A stretch of 14,989 nucleotides of DNA from Ignavibacteria bacterium (lineage in GTDB: Bacteria; Bacteroidota; Ignavibacteria; Ignavibacteriales; Ignavibacteriaceae), in the NCBI GenBank assembly GCA_029863735.1, contig JAOTUT010000007.1, positions 1-14,989 on the forward strand, given 5' to 3'. Under the pieces are notes generated by a model. That model ran no database searches and had not been told where the DNA came from. It saw only the letters and a program-made list of their open reading frames with translations. Within the stretch, counting starts at the first letter, position 1. Each line of letters begins with the position of its first letter. Of the stretch, positions 1-9,057 are shown piece by piece. A program made the translations under genes and the position numbers.

Positions 1-3000
1 ATAATCTTACCCCAATCTTCCTTGAAGTATTCCACTGGCTCTGTTTCTTTGGCTAATATTTCAGGTATAATTATCTGTCCTGCACCTGATAGTTTCATCC
101 AGTATCCATATCCAGGTTCCAGTGTCGTTGCAATCTCGTATCCAGCCCCATATTTATATACTGGACTATTCTGTAATCCAGGTGGAACCGTAGTTATTCC
201 CGCTGTTCCCACAAACAATTCATATCCTCCGAAAAGGTTCCAGCCTGATATCCCTGTTATAGGTTCGTGAGATACTATTTGTATTCCACCTGCTGGCCAC
301 TCATCTCCGGTTTCATAAATATTGGCTCCAAGATGCTTCATCCAGTAGCCTTCTCCAGGTGTTGTTGTGGTAACTTGTTGATAACCTGTTCCATATTTAA
401 ATACATTGGCTGCCGGGTCTTTGCCTGACCACCAGGTATCTACTCCCATTCCATCTGGATTTATTCCTGGTACCGATACCATATTCCATCCGTTGGTAAC
501 AGTAACACTAAGTTGAAAATTAGCTGAACCTCCAACTGCAATACCAGTTGGGTAATTTTGAGCAGTTAGACTTGGAGATAGTGTATAACTGTTCAAATCT
601 ACTACTGCAACATCATTATTTATTAAGCCATTGGTTGGATTACCAACATAAGCCCAGTTGCCATCAGCAGAAACATCTATCACGTCGACACCAAACAAAC
701 CAAAACCTGCTGATGCATCAGAGATGAGACTGACACGAAGACCCGTATCAATAACTAGTCCAGGTGCTGAGACTGATAGTACTGCTAACTCATCAGGGGT
801 GGGTCCTGTTTGTACTACAAAGGCGCGGGAACCATTATTTTCGAAAGCGATTGACTGGACATTCAGAATATTGGGCACTGATCCAGTCAAGGTAACTGAT
901 CCCGGTCCTGTAATTTGAAGAACGTCAACAGAAGTTGAATTGATGTTCGCTACAAGTGCTGTTTGTCCATCCGGACTTATGGCAACATTTACTGGCCCTA
1001 AACCTACTGGAATTGCAGTTGCGAGGTCAGTCAACAATCCTGTTGATAGATTTAATAAAAGAACGTGTATTTGACTGTTAGTGTAATCAGCTAATAAAAC
1101 TGTTCCATCCGGTGCAATAGCGACAGCCTGGGCTTCTCTAGGAGTAATGTCAAGTGTCTGTATCACGGACATAGCTGCAACATCAATAACAGCAATTAAA
1201 GTAGTGGCGTTCCCATCCGTAACAAGCGCAAAGGCTCCATCAGGTGTTAAATCAATATCTTCAGGGAAGAATCCTATATTTACCGAGCCCGGAACACTTG
1301 GGCTATACGGGTTCGTCACATCAACAAAGAATATTGTCTGATCTCCAAAATTCGAAATCAATGCTGTTTGTCCGTCAGGAGTAATCACTGGATCTAGTAA
1401 AAGACCGCTTCCCAGACTGCCAGAAAGAAATGGCCCTACTATTATATTCGAAGCCACATCAATTATGTGGAAATTATTATCATCTATATTAGTAACTATA
1501 GCAAAATTTTCTGGTGGCGGACCACTTGTTACAATTAGCGTAACAGGCACAACCACAGGGTTTTCATCAGGATCATTACTATAAATAATTAAATTACAAG
1601 TATAACTACCTCCCGTCAAACCTGTTGCATCAACAGTTATGTCAACATTTTGGCTACTTCCGGCGGGAACAGTTCCATTTATTGGATTTTCGGTAAGCCA
1701 TGGGCAATCTGTTTCACCTGCAACAAAATTTACCGCATTGGCAAGCAGCAATGGAACATCACCAGTCCAAAAACCAGGTTCTGCAACGAAAACATTTATT
1801 GCTGCTACATTACCTTTTGTTGCTACACATTCTAATCCATTATCCCAAGATGCAATTAAACTAGCACCAATTTCAAGTGAAGGATCTACTAAAAGATTCC
1901 CAAACATTGTTGTTACGCCAGCCATAATCGGATGAGTCGGATCATAAGCGCCTAGGTTTGCTGATCCTAGGGGCCCCGGACCTGCAATAAATGGAGAGTA
2001 GCCATCTGTAATAAATCGGCCTTGTAGATCAAATCCTATGGCGAAGGAAGCTTCCGTAGTTACTACCCCACCTCCTACGTCGATGTAATCAGCTAGTACA
2101 TTACCTAATGCTATAGGATCAAAAAAAGCATTATTGTTCATTACAATCACTGCATCATAAGCACTCAACTGACCCAAAGTAGGTGTCCCAACAAGAGCAT
2201 CAAAGATATCGACTACTGGTATATATGAGAGTAAATAACTTTGTATATCTGAAGGAATACCACCACTGGCGATTAGAAGAACATTGTTTACCGTTAGGGT
2301 AGATTGCTCTCCATCTCTCAAGAATTCTTTGGTTTTTCTATGATCGATTATTGAGGGTTCGTGACCTGCTGAATATTCATCTTTAGATGAATAATTATAA
2401 ACTTGTGAATTTGTATTGCGAGATATATCAATCTGGCGCTGTTGATTACTATTAGTACTCATATTCAAGTTAACAGAAATTTCAGTTCCGTTATCAAGCA
2501 CTAAGGTCGATTGTTCAAATATATTCCAATCAAGATTCGAAGATCCGCCTGGTGCAGTGTTCTCAATTGTAAGTATTTGAGTATCGCCTCCATTTTCGGG
2601 AACTACAAAAGTCATTGATGTTGGAACGACGTTTATATCAGGGGGTGGCGCTAATACGTTTAGGGTAACAGGTACTGTAACTTGTGGAGTAGTTGGATCG
2701 TTGCTTGTTATAATCAAGTTGCAATTATATGTACCCACTGTCAATCCTGTTGCATCAACAAATATGTCGACGTTTTGACTACCTCCTGGGGATACTGATC
2801 CTGATACAGGACTTTCGGCAAGCCAAGTACAGTCAAAAAATTCGCCTGGTAATCCAACCCAAGTAACATCAACTAGTGAACCAGGGGTTGTACTTCCTAA
2901 TACGCCAACCAGAGTTGTGGCTCCGGTGGTTGTATTTCCAGTTCTTAGCTCAGCTTGGAATGTTGAATTATTAAATGCAGATAAATAAAGTGTTCCGGTT

Positions 3001-5996
3001 ATTGGATCGAAGTCCAAACCTTGTGCAAAATTTGCATCAAAACCAATTGGTCCTAGAACAGTTCCTGCACCACTGCTTTTGTCCACAATTAACATAACAT
3101 CGCTAATAATTTCATATCCATACATCTGGCCGCTATTGTTAATTGCTATAGCAATCATACCTGGTGCGTTTGTTAATACGCCCACCAAAGTGGGTGCACC
3201 TGTTGTTGTATTCACGGTATATAACCAAGAGGTTGTAATATCCGTACTAGACAGATAAACAATCCCGCTATTAGGATCGATTGCCATTCCTGAAAATACT
3301 TCAGACGGAGGATTTTGAGTTGGGGCACAGGGTCCAACTACAGTTATAACACCAGTTGTTTTACTTATTCTTATCAATTCGTTTGTTGTTGTATTTACGG
3401 CATAAGCAAATGTTAAATCTACTCCGAAATCACCTGCAGGTATAAAATCGGTAAAAGAAGAAATCGCATTCAGTACTTCCGGTACACCCAAATCAAATTG
3501 AGAATAATTTCCTATCACCCCTTCCGAGCCAAAAGCCTCTGTCCCAAAAAGCAAGGAATTTCTAATTTCCGGATTTTTATATAACGTTTTAACAAATACG
3601 TCAGTTGGTGGTTTACCAGTAGAGGGTGTAAGAGGAGTATAATCCTCTCCTTTTACAGGTTGGTTCCAGTCAAATTTAGGTTGAATTGTTACTGGTAGTT
3701 CTCTTCCGTCATCGAGTTTTAATTTTATCGCGGCTAAAGGAGGGACTTCCTCTTCAAAAACATTCCATACCAGATTTTGTTGACCAAGGTTATTTATTGT
3801 TAATACATCTGAATCGCTACCACCTTCTGGAACATCAAATGTTAAGGAAGTCGGAGTAACACTTATGTCAGGTGGTAAGGTGGATGGTCCAACTAAGAAA
3901 TTCAATATTCTTGTCATTAATTCGTTCCTTGTGCTTGGGAAGGAAGCATCCGTAAGGTCTGCCAGGGCATAAGAAAAACAGAAAGTTCTTTGACTAAAAC
4001 TACCTGAATACTGGACGCCTACATTTCCATAGCTAGATTCATCGAACGCAAGAGTTCCTGTAGTAGGTACATAAATATCTATCCAATTATTACCAACCTG
4101 CGAGGAAGATGTAAACAACATACCCTCGGTTAATGAACCCACCTGTCCTTGAAGCCCGTCAATTATGTTTGTTCCGCCATCAGAACCATCACCAAGTCCG
4201 AATAAATCATGCAGAGGCACATTCACAGATTGGTTAAATTCTAAAGCATCACCGCCCTCAAGGTACACTCTGCCTCCAGCTACTAAATATGTCTGGACAA
4301 TTGATGCCATGGTCGCATCAAAAACAACATTATTCGGGAAATTGCCAAAAGATAAGAATACAGCATCATAACCTATTAGGCTTGAAGGAAATGTTGACGT
4401 ATAATCTACTGTATAGGCCAAACCTGAGAGGAAACTGTTTATATAAGCACCACTATAATCCTGACCTCCCAGAACTCCCTCCCAAACAAGAAATTGGCTC
4501 TGAGCAATCGGAATATTTTCGTAGTAAACATTGGGATCTTTACGAGGTGCTCCGCCGGGAAGATCATTACGGTTATCTGACCATACTACATGAAATGCTG
4601 TTGGTGATGCCGTAACTGATGCATGGTTATAATCTCCCATATAGACAGGATTAACTACCGCATCGCGACCAAATTCAGGCAAAGAACCAACATCACTTAT
4701 TGCAAAACTTGGGCTAAAGGTAACGGTTGAACCAGATATAGTCCCTGTTCGACCATAGTACTTAAACAAATTATTACTGCCAGGATCTTCCTGACGACTG
4801 TAGTAGAAAATTCCAATATTGTTCCCGTTTGGAGTAACAGCTATGGTAGGTTGCCATTGGTCAGTAGTTGTTGCGTCATCATTCACACGTGTGCTTGCAC
4901 TCCAGGTAGCTCCACCATCGGTAGACATTGTCATAAATACATCAGCCTTATCGCCACCCGGCGCATCATTATCATAAGTAACGTAAATGTGCCCACTGAC
5001 CGGATTAACTGCTGCGTGCGGAAATTCATTACTACGGAAACCGGAGAAAGATGCAGTTCCTTGTCTAAGACCAGTCAAACCAAGATCACCATTAGTTCCT
5101 CCAACTAAGCCACTAGCTACCGTCACTGCTGAACCAAATGTAACACCTTGATCAGTAGACTTGCGCACTTGCAAAGTCGAACCTGCATACCAAAATGCAT
5201 ATACAGAGTGATCCGGTCCTACCGCAACAAACGCACCCTGATTTCCTCCAACGATGAGAGTACCACCACTGGGACCGAATGTAGCTCCGTTATCGGTTGA
5301 ACGAAACATGTAAATACCCGGGCTTCCACCGAAGCGACGAGACATTAAATAGACGTTACCATTACCTGTCCCTGCAAAATTATCAACAGCAATCCACTGT
5401 TTATCTTCAATAGATCCACTGGGTGTACCATTGACCGGTGCCATCCAGGTAAGGCCGTTATCATCTGAACGGAACACCTGAATAGTGCCTGCGCCGCTGA
5501 AACCTAGTGTAGAAAAATAAATTCTACCGGTGGTTTCATTACGTGCTATAACTGGATCACCAGCATCACCGACAGCACTTGTTGGTAAGGTTCCACCATC
5601 AGTAAAGGTTGCCCCGCCATCTGTTGAATACGAATAACCGGTGAATTTGTTTGCACCGCCTGTGAAGGAACCTGAATCGTTAAATCCAATTAATACATTG
5701 CTACCAAAAGCAATGATGGATGTTTCACTCTGGGTGAAATTTGATGTTCCGGTACTTCCCGTATTGTTATTCACCAAAGCATCTGCAGCAGCCTGTTGAT
5801 CAACTAGACCACCCTGGAATGGAATTTCACCAAGCTTTTCCCTTAGCAAAAAGTTTTCATAATCGCTTTGAGAATAATTTTCGCGTATTCCTTCATTGAT
5901 AGAAGGAATCTGTTGCACGTTGTCAGTCTGCGCGAAAACTATGTTAGTCAGGAACAATAAAAAAAATATAGAAATGTTTGAAACTCTTTGATTCAT
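1..5996 (-). CDS. Giant secreted modular beta-propeller protein, C-terminus cut by window edge
   Basis: The frame is open from ATG at 5996 to the left edge, giving 1998 residues without a stop seen. Residues 1-22 form a signal peptide ending F-A-Q, so it is exported. Residues about 55-480 are a sialidase-like (BNR) propeller with Asp-box motifs such as STDGGATF near 123, 176, 231, 279 and 357. Residues 500-600 and 1230-1330 resemble GATase-like alpha/beta domains (each ends in a G-G-x-V strand). BACON-like halves lie near 705-750, 1058-1113, 1116-1158 and 1431-1496. A second propeller spans about 850-1050 and a YVTN-type propeller about 1496-1796, with repeated P-D-G-x-x-A-L-V strands. The end (1833-1998) repeats a GWN...GYWMK unit. 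A type IX sorting tail probably follows outside the window. No catalytic site was recognised; an adhesive or surface role is a guess. Confidence 0.9.
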   Translation of the reverse strand, partial: MNQRVSNISIFFLLFLTNIVFAQTDNVQQIPSINEGIRENYSQSDYENFLLREKLGEIPFQGGLVDQQAAADALVNNNTGSTGTSNFTQSETSIIAFGSNVLIGFNDSGSFTGGANKFTGYSYSTDGGATFTDGGTLPTSAVGDAGDPVIARNETTGRIYFSTLGFSGAGTIQVFRSDDNGLTWMAPVNGTPSGSIEDKQWIAVDNFAGTGNGNVYLMSRRFGGSPGIYMFRSTDNGATFGPSGGTLIVGGNQGAFVAVGPDHSVYAFWYAGSTLQVRKSTDQGVTFGSAVTVASGLVGGTNGDLGLTGLRQGTASFSGFRSNEFPHAAVNPVSGHIYVTYDNDAPGGDKADVFMTMSTDGGATWSASTRVNDDATTTDQWQPTIAVTPNGNNIGIFYYSRQEDPGSNNLFKYYGRTGTISGSTVTFSPSFAISDVGSLPEFGRDAVVNPVYMGDYNHASVTASPTAFHVVWSDNRNDLPGGAPRKDPNVYYENIPIAQSQFLVWEGVLGGQDYSGAYINSFLSGLAYTVDYTSTFPSSLIGYDAVFLSFGNFPNNVVFDATMASIVQTYLVAGGRVYLEGGDALEFNQSVNVPLHDLFGLGDGSDGGTNIIDGLQGQVGSLTEGMLFTSSSQVGNNWIDIYVPTTGTLAFDESSYGNVGVQYSGSFSQRTFCFSYALADLTDASFPSTRNELMTRILNFLVGPSTLPPDISVTPTSLTFDVPEGGSDSDVLTINNLGQQNLVWNVFEEEVPPLAAIKLKLDDGRELPVTIQPKFDWNQPVKGEDYTPLTPSTGKPPTDVFVKTLYKNPEIRNSLLFGTEAFGSEGVIGNYSQFDLGVPEVLNAISSFTDFIPAGDFGVDLTFAYAVNTTTNELIRISKTTGVITVVGPCAPTQNPPSEVFSGMAIDPNSGIVYLSSTDITTSWLYTVNTTTGAPTLVGVLTNAPGMIAIAINNSGQMYGYEIISDVMLIVDKSSGAGTVLGPIGFDANFAQGLDFDPITGTLYLSAFNNSTFQAELRTGNTTTGATTLVGVLGSTTPGSLVDVTWVGLPGEFFDCTWLAESPVSGSVSPGGSQNVDIFVDATGLTVGTYNCNLIITSNDPTTPQVTVPVTLNVLAPPPDINVVPTSMTFVVPENGGDTQILTIENTAPGGSSNLDWNIFEQSTLVLDNGTEISVNLNMSTNSNQQRQIDISRNTNSQVYNYSSKDEYSAGHEPSIIDHRKTKEFLRDGEQSTLTVNNVLLIASGGIPSDIQSYLLSYIPVVDIFDALVGTPTLGQLSAYDAVIVMNNNAFFDPIALGNVLADYIDVGGGVVTTEASFAIGFDLQGRFITDGYSPFIAGPGPLGSANLGAYDPTHPIMAGVTTMFGNLLVDPSLEIGASLIASWDNGLECVATKGNVAAINVFVAEPGFWTGDVPLLLANAVNFVAGETDCPWLTENPINGTVPAGSSQNVDITVDATGLTGGSYTCNLIIYSNDPDENPVVVPVTLIVTSGPPPENFAIVTNIDDNNFHIIDVASNIIVGPFLSGSLGSGLLLDPVITPDGQTALISNFGDQTIFFVDVTNPYSPSVPGSVNIGFFPEDIDLTPDGAFALVTDGNATTLIAVIDVAAMSVIQTLDITPREAQAVAIAPDGTVLLADYTNSQIHVLLLNLSTGLLTDLATAIPVGLGPVNVAISPDGQTALVANINSTSVDVLQITGPGSVTLTGSVPNILNVQSIAFENNGSRAFVVQTGPTPDELAVLSVSAPGLVIDTGLRVSLISDASAGFGLFGVDVIDVSADGNWAYVGNPTNGLINNDVAVVDLNSYTLSPSLTAQNYPTGIAVGGSANFQLSVTVTNGWNMVSVPGINPDGMGVDTWWSGKDPAANVFKYGTGYQQVTTTTPGEGYWMKHLGANIYETGDEWPAGGIQIVSHEPITGISGWNLFGGYELFVGTAGITTVPPGLQNSPVYKYGAGYEIATTLEPGYGYWMKLSGAGQIIIPEILAKETEPVEYFKEDWGKI

Positions 5997-6000
5997 ACTG

Positions 6001-6006
6001 CCTCCT
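6001..6006 (-). promoter_or_regulatory. Strong Shine-Dalgarno of the giant secreted protein
   Basis: The minus strand reads AGGAGG, then CAGT, then ATG at 5996. This perfect anti-SD match fixes the start of the giant protein and rules out the short minus-strand frame starting at 6183, which runs straight through it. Confidence 0.85.
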
Positions 6007-6230
6007 AGTTAGAAATGAATAATAATGTGCTATACTATAATTAAATTTTTGGTAAACTAATTTATAATAGTTAATTATTTTTAATTGTGCAAGTATGGTT
6101 AAGAAATCCTGTTGCCAATACTCATCATTGTCTTTTGTTAATTTTAATCTCTCTTGAAAAATACTCATAAACTCATTATTCAATTGGCTGTCGTAACTTA
6201 GTATTATACTTTATTAATCTCTTTTCAAAA

Positions 6231-6238
6231 AAGGTGAT
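6231..6238 (+). promoter_or_regulatory. Shine-Dalgarno of the S9-type hydrolase
   Basis: AAGGTGAT matches the 16S rRNA tail and lies three bases before the ATG at 6242. It supports this start, although the spacing is short. Confidence 0.65.
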
Positions 6239-6241
6239 AAA

Positions 6242-7309
6242 ATGAAAAAACTAATGCTGCTTTTAACTTATATAATTACACCTTCAATATTCCCACAAAC
6301 GGATACAATTCTTGTTCAGAAACTAGATTCACTGATAAACTACAACCAAAGCCTTGAACACAGACTTGATGTACTCGAGAAAAACATTGACGATGTTTTG
6401 TGGTTTCAAAGAGTTGGAGATGTTGCTTTAATTGATAAAATTTATATGACGGGACCGCCAAAATGGAAGGAGCTTGACACAACAGATCCGGGTGCTGGCA
6501 ATCCTGTTAAAATCTGGTCGTACGTTTTCATTCCGAAGGACATTGATTACAACAAAAAATATCCGTTGATTGTTTTGCCGCACGGTGGCGTGCACTCAAA
6601 CTTGTCAACTTACTACACACACATAGTTAAAGAACTGATTTATCAGGAATACATAGTTGTTTCGGCAGAGTACCGCGGCAGCACAGGATATGGTAAATCG
6701 CATTATGAAAAAATAGATTACGGTGGTCGTGAAATTGAAGATGTTGACTCAAGCAGAAAATATATGCTGGAGAATTATGAGTTTGTTGACCCAGAAAGAG
6801 TTGGTATCGTTGGATGGAGCCACGGTGGATTAATTAGTTTGATGAGCATTTTTAAATATCCGGGAAATTACAAAGTAGCTTTCGCCGGTGTTCCCGTTAG
6901 CGATTTGATTTCACGATTGAATTATATGGATGAAGAATACCGTGAACTTTATTCGGCTGATTATCACATCGGGCAAACCGTTGATGAGAACCCTGAAGAG
7001 TACAAAAAAAGATCTCCTGCCTGGAATGTGGATAAATTACAAACACCTTTGCTCATCCACACAAATACAAATGATGAAGACGTAAGATTTATTGAGGTTG
7101 AAATTTTAATAACTGCACTCAAAGCGGCAAACAAAGATTTTGAATACGAAGTCTTTCAGGATTTACCGGGAGGCCATTCATTCGACAGGCAGGATACAAA
7201 ACTTGCGCTGTCAATAAGACTGAAGATTTACAAATTCCTGACAAAATATTTAGCTCCACCCAAACCTTTCAATAGCATTGAGGAAATTCGAAAAGCGATT
7301 TACTATTAA
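6242..7309 (+). CDS. Secreted S9-type (prolyl-oligopeptidase-like) alpha/beta hydrolase
   Basis: A 355-residue serine hydrolase, probably a peptidase or esterase acting outside the cytoplasm. Residues 1-19 are a signal peptide. Residues 22-58 are heptad-rich and probably form a short coiled coil. The hydrolase domain covers about 85-340: PHGG at 113-116 (oxyanion region), the S9-like S-A-E-Y-R-G-S-T-G-Y-G segment at 141-151, nucleophile Ser193 in GWSHGG, probable Asp278 in D-E-D-V, and His312 in GGHSF. The usual S9 HGxxD motif reads H-T-N-T-N-D, one residue longer and without the glycine. The N-terminal propeller typical of full-length S9 peptidases is absent; only the coiled coil precedes the catalytic domain. 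Substrate cannot be read from the sequence. Confidence 0.88.
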   Translation: MKKLMLLLTYIITPSIFPQTDTILVQKLDSLINYNQSLEHRLDVLEKNIDDVLWFQRVGDVALIDKIYMTGPPKWKELDTTDPGAGNPVKIWSYVFIPKDIDYNKKYPLIVLPHGGVHSNLSTYYTHIVKELIYQEYIVVSAEYRGSTGYGKSHYEKIDYGGREIEDVDSSRKYMLENYEFVDPERVGIVGWSHGGLISLMSIFKYPGNYKVAFAGVPVSDLISRLNYMDEEYRELYSADYHIGQTVDENPEEYKKRSPAWNVDKLQTPLLIHTNTNDEDVRFIEVEILITALKAANKDFEYEVFQDLPGGHSFDRQDTKLALSIRLKIYKFLTKYLAPPKPFNSIEEIRKAIYY

Positions 7310-7353
7310 TTAATAAAGAAAAAACTTTCGCATCGCTCTAGCTAATTTGGAGC

Positions 7354-7426
7354 ACATTTTGTGACTATGTCATCAATTGACTTTAAGAATAAATTCGCCT
7401 GACATTTTTGTCATATGCCGTCAATT
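7354..7426. repeat. Imperfect direct repeat with a TGACA-N4-TGTCA palindrome
   Basis: Two 25-base segments (7354-7378 and 7402-7426), 48 bases apart, agree at about 18 of 25 positions: both begin ACATTTT and end in TATG...TCAATT. The second contains the palindrome TGACATTTTTGTCA (7400-7413). It lies between the hydrolase and the small membrane protein and could be a regulator site or chance in AT-rich DNA. Confidence 0.35.
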
Positions 7427-7533
7427 AGGGTAAAAAATTTCTTGCAACTGACTATCATTATTACTCAATTATCTTAAGAAATTTACGTAAAACAACTCTT
7501 TTCTTTGTTTTTAGGTAAAAAATCATTTAAAAC

Positions 7534-7539
7534 AAGGGA
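7534..7539 (+). promoter_or_regulatory. Shine-Dalgarno deciding a TTG start
   Basis: AAGGGA lies seven bases before TTG at 7547. The earlier TTG at 7505 and the later one at 7580 have no such site at proper distance, so 7547 is preferred. Confidence 0.5.
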
Positions 7540-7546
7540 ACAATAT

Positions 7547-7960
7547 TTGTGCATTTCGCAGGTAATTAAAATCATAAAATTGAAAAAAGTGATCAGATTT
7601 CTTTCAATATTATTTCTTTTAGCGGCTGTCGGTGGTGGGCTATATTTTCTTCTAACAACAGAAAAAGTAGAAGACATTAAGGTTACAGGCAAACTTCAGA
7701 TATCCGAACAAATTGGTAACTACGTCAAAGCCTCGCAAGTTGATGATGCATCTTACTTTGCTGTAGTAGAAGGAAAAGTTAAAAATAATCTCGGTAAGCC
7801 GATTAAGAATGTATTCATAAAATATGAGATCGCGGGTCAGGAAACCAGCGCTACTGTTTTTGATATTGCACCAGGGCAGGAAATACATTTCAACACAAGA
7901 GGTGTTAACACCAACGCTTCCAATCCAGAATATACTTTCGTGGGTTTGTATTACGACTGA
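7547..7960 (+). CDS. Small membrane-anchored FxLYD/DUF3426-like protein
   Basis: A 137-residue protein if it starts at TTG 7547. The frame has no ATG; other possible starts are TTG 7505 and TTG 7580. A basic N-terminus is followed by one hydrophobic segment (about residues 16-35, I-R-F-L-S-I-L-F-L-L...), which fits a signal anchor with the rest outside the cytoplasm. The C-terminal 75 residues form a beta-rich domain of the pattern V-x-G-x-V-K-N-N-x-G-K-P-I-K-N-V, followed by A-P-G-Q-E-x-x-F. This is typical of FxLYD or DUF3426-like Ig-fold domains, though no database comparison was possible. Function is unknown. It is convergent with the MerR-type gene. Confidence 0.7.
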   Translation: MCISQVIKIIKLKKVIRFLSILFLLAAVGGGLYFLLTTEKVEDIKVTGKLQISEQIGNYVKASQVDDASYFAVVEGKVKNNLGKPIKNVFIKYEIAGQETSATVFDIAPGQEIHFNTRGVNTNASNPEYTFVGLYYD

Positions 7961-8101
7961 TACTAAATCTTCCTCCTATTTTAACTAACAACAATCCCAA
8001 TCCAAAAATCATTTTTAGTTGGAAAACTTTTAATCCCAAAACAGTTTTATTAATAAAGAAATGTTTTATGCGATAATATTATAGTTGAAAAGATGGGGGG
8101 G
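7961..8101. other. Convergent intergenic region, weak hairpin
   Basis: This spacer lies between two genes that face each other. AAAAATCATTTTT (8004-8016) is a perfect but AT-only palindrome. It lacks a GC stem and a following T run, so a terminator is only possible. GGGGGGG occurs at about 8095-8101. Confidence 0.35.
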
Positions 8102-9052
8102 TTAATTGTATTTGTGTTCTCTGATTGCTTCCAGCTCTAACCTAAGCTGCTTTGTATTTTTAACCATCACCGCACCTATTTCATCAAGAACATCTAAGTA
8201 ACCATTTGCAGCCCTACCACCCACGATCATAGATACCCCTGCTGGTAAAAGCTGATGCAGCTTATTTAACTCGCGTTTCAAATGAGGATCATCATTAGGA
8301 TAGATTATGCTTAATGCAACCACCCTGCCATTCAGGTGTGAAACAACTGCACTTATTTCTTCAGCCGGCAAACTTGCACCAAGATAAATTACCTTCCAAC
8401 CAGAAGAAGCAGCTACCACTCCAGCAATTAATGCTCCAAGTTCATGTTCCTGTCCCCGGGGTGTGGCTGATATCATTGTTGGAGCTGAATCGCTTATCGA
8501 ATACGATTCTAACAAATTAAAAAGAAACGAGCGCACTATTGAAGATGCAAGATGTTCGTTTGCAACCCTTATTTCTCCACTATGCCATAGCTCACCAACT
8601 TTATATACCAGCGGGACAACTAGTTCCTCAAGCAGAACCGGTTGGGTAAGTTTTGCTGAGGCATTTAGTAAAACAGATTCTAGTTTTTTTGCATCATAAC
8701 TTTTTATAGCCTCCATGCATTCACTCATTATCTCATTCAAATTTTTTGCAGAATCTAAGGAGGGAGCTAATTTATCTTCTGTATTTGCAGAATTAATTTT
8801 CTCATTAGTTAATAGGTTCTTCAATTCAGTTAATGATAATTTTGCTATACCACCAATATTATGACCCAAGTGAACTGCATCATTTAATAATTTAAGCTTC
8901 TCAATATCTTCCTCTGAATATAACCGGCGGTTCGTATCTGATCTTTCCGGATCAACAACATTGTGTCTTTTTTCCCAAGCTCGTATAACATGAACGCTCA
9001 GCCCTGTCATCTGGCTTACTACTTTAATAGGGTACTTGTAATTAAAAGCCAT
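8102..9052 (-). CDS. MerR-family cobalamin-dependent photoreceptor regulator (CarH/LitR type)
   Basis: A 316-residue repressor of the CarH/LitR family, which bind adenosylcobalamin, form DNA-binding tetramers in the dark and come apart in light. Residues 7-64 are the MerR winged helix (Y-P-I-K-V-V-S-Q-M-T-G-L-S...R-A-W-E-K-R-H). About 100-185 is the B12-binding helical bundle and 190-312 the Rossmann-like B12 domain. The diagnostic W-x9-EH motif is complete (Trp156, His157, Glu166, His167) and His203 in E-H-E-L-G is the expected lower cobalt ligand. All residues needed for light sensing are therefore visible. A TTG at 9085 could add 11 residues, but that TTG is part of a TTGACA -35 box, so ATG 9052 is preferred. 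It diverges from the sigma factor it probably controls. Confidence 0.93.
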   Translation of the reverse strand: MAFNYKYPIKVVSQMTGLSVHVIRAWEKRHNVVDPERSDTNRRLYSEEDIEKLKLLNDAVHLGHNIGGIAKLSLTELKNLLTNEKINSANTEDKLAPSLDSAKNLNEIMSECMEAIKSYDAKKLESVLLNASAKLTQPVLLEELVVPLVYKVGELWHSGEIRVANEHLASSIVRSFLFNLLESYSISDSAPTMISATPRGQEHELGALIAGVVAASSGWKVIYLGASLPAEEISAVVSHLNGRVVALSIIYPNDDPHLKRELNKLHQLLPAGVSMIVGGRAANGYLDVLDEIGAVMVKNTKQLRLELEAIREHKYN

Positions 9053-9057
9053 ATTCA

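Larger units (their letters stand above)
5997..6241. other. Divergent intergenic region
   Basis: This AT-rich spacer separates two divergent secreted-protein genes and must hold both promoters. TATAAT occurs at 6063-6068 on the plus strand and TATAGT at 6039-6034 on the minus strand. Neither has a convincing -35 at 16-18 bases, so no promoter is called. Confidence 0.5.

Noticed and set aside
22..5108. Short plus-strand frames (for example 22-270, 658-918, 1639-1935, 4165-4371, 4851-5108) across the left 6 kb
   Set aside because: They lie antisense to the uninterrupted minus-strand frame of the giant secreted protein and show no protein-family features.
5944..6183. 79-residue minus-strand frame
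   Set aside because: It overlaps the signal-peptide region of the giant gene in another frame and runs through that gene's Shine-Dalgarno; its composition looks like translated AT-rich spacer.
7505..7546. TTG 7505 as start of the FxLYD-like protein
   Set aside because: There is no Shine-Dalgarno before it, and it adds a polar stretch before the membrane anchor; TTG 7547 has AAGGGA at good spacing.
8004..8016. AAAAATCATTTTT as a terminator between convergent genes
   Set aside because: The stem is AT-only and no T run follows; stability would be low.
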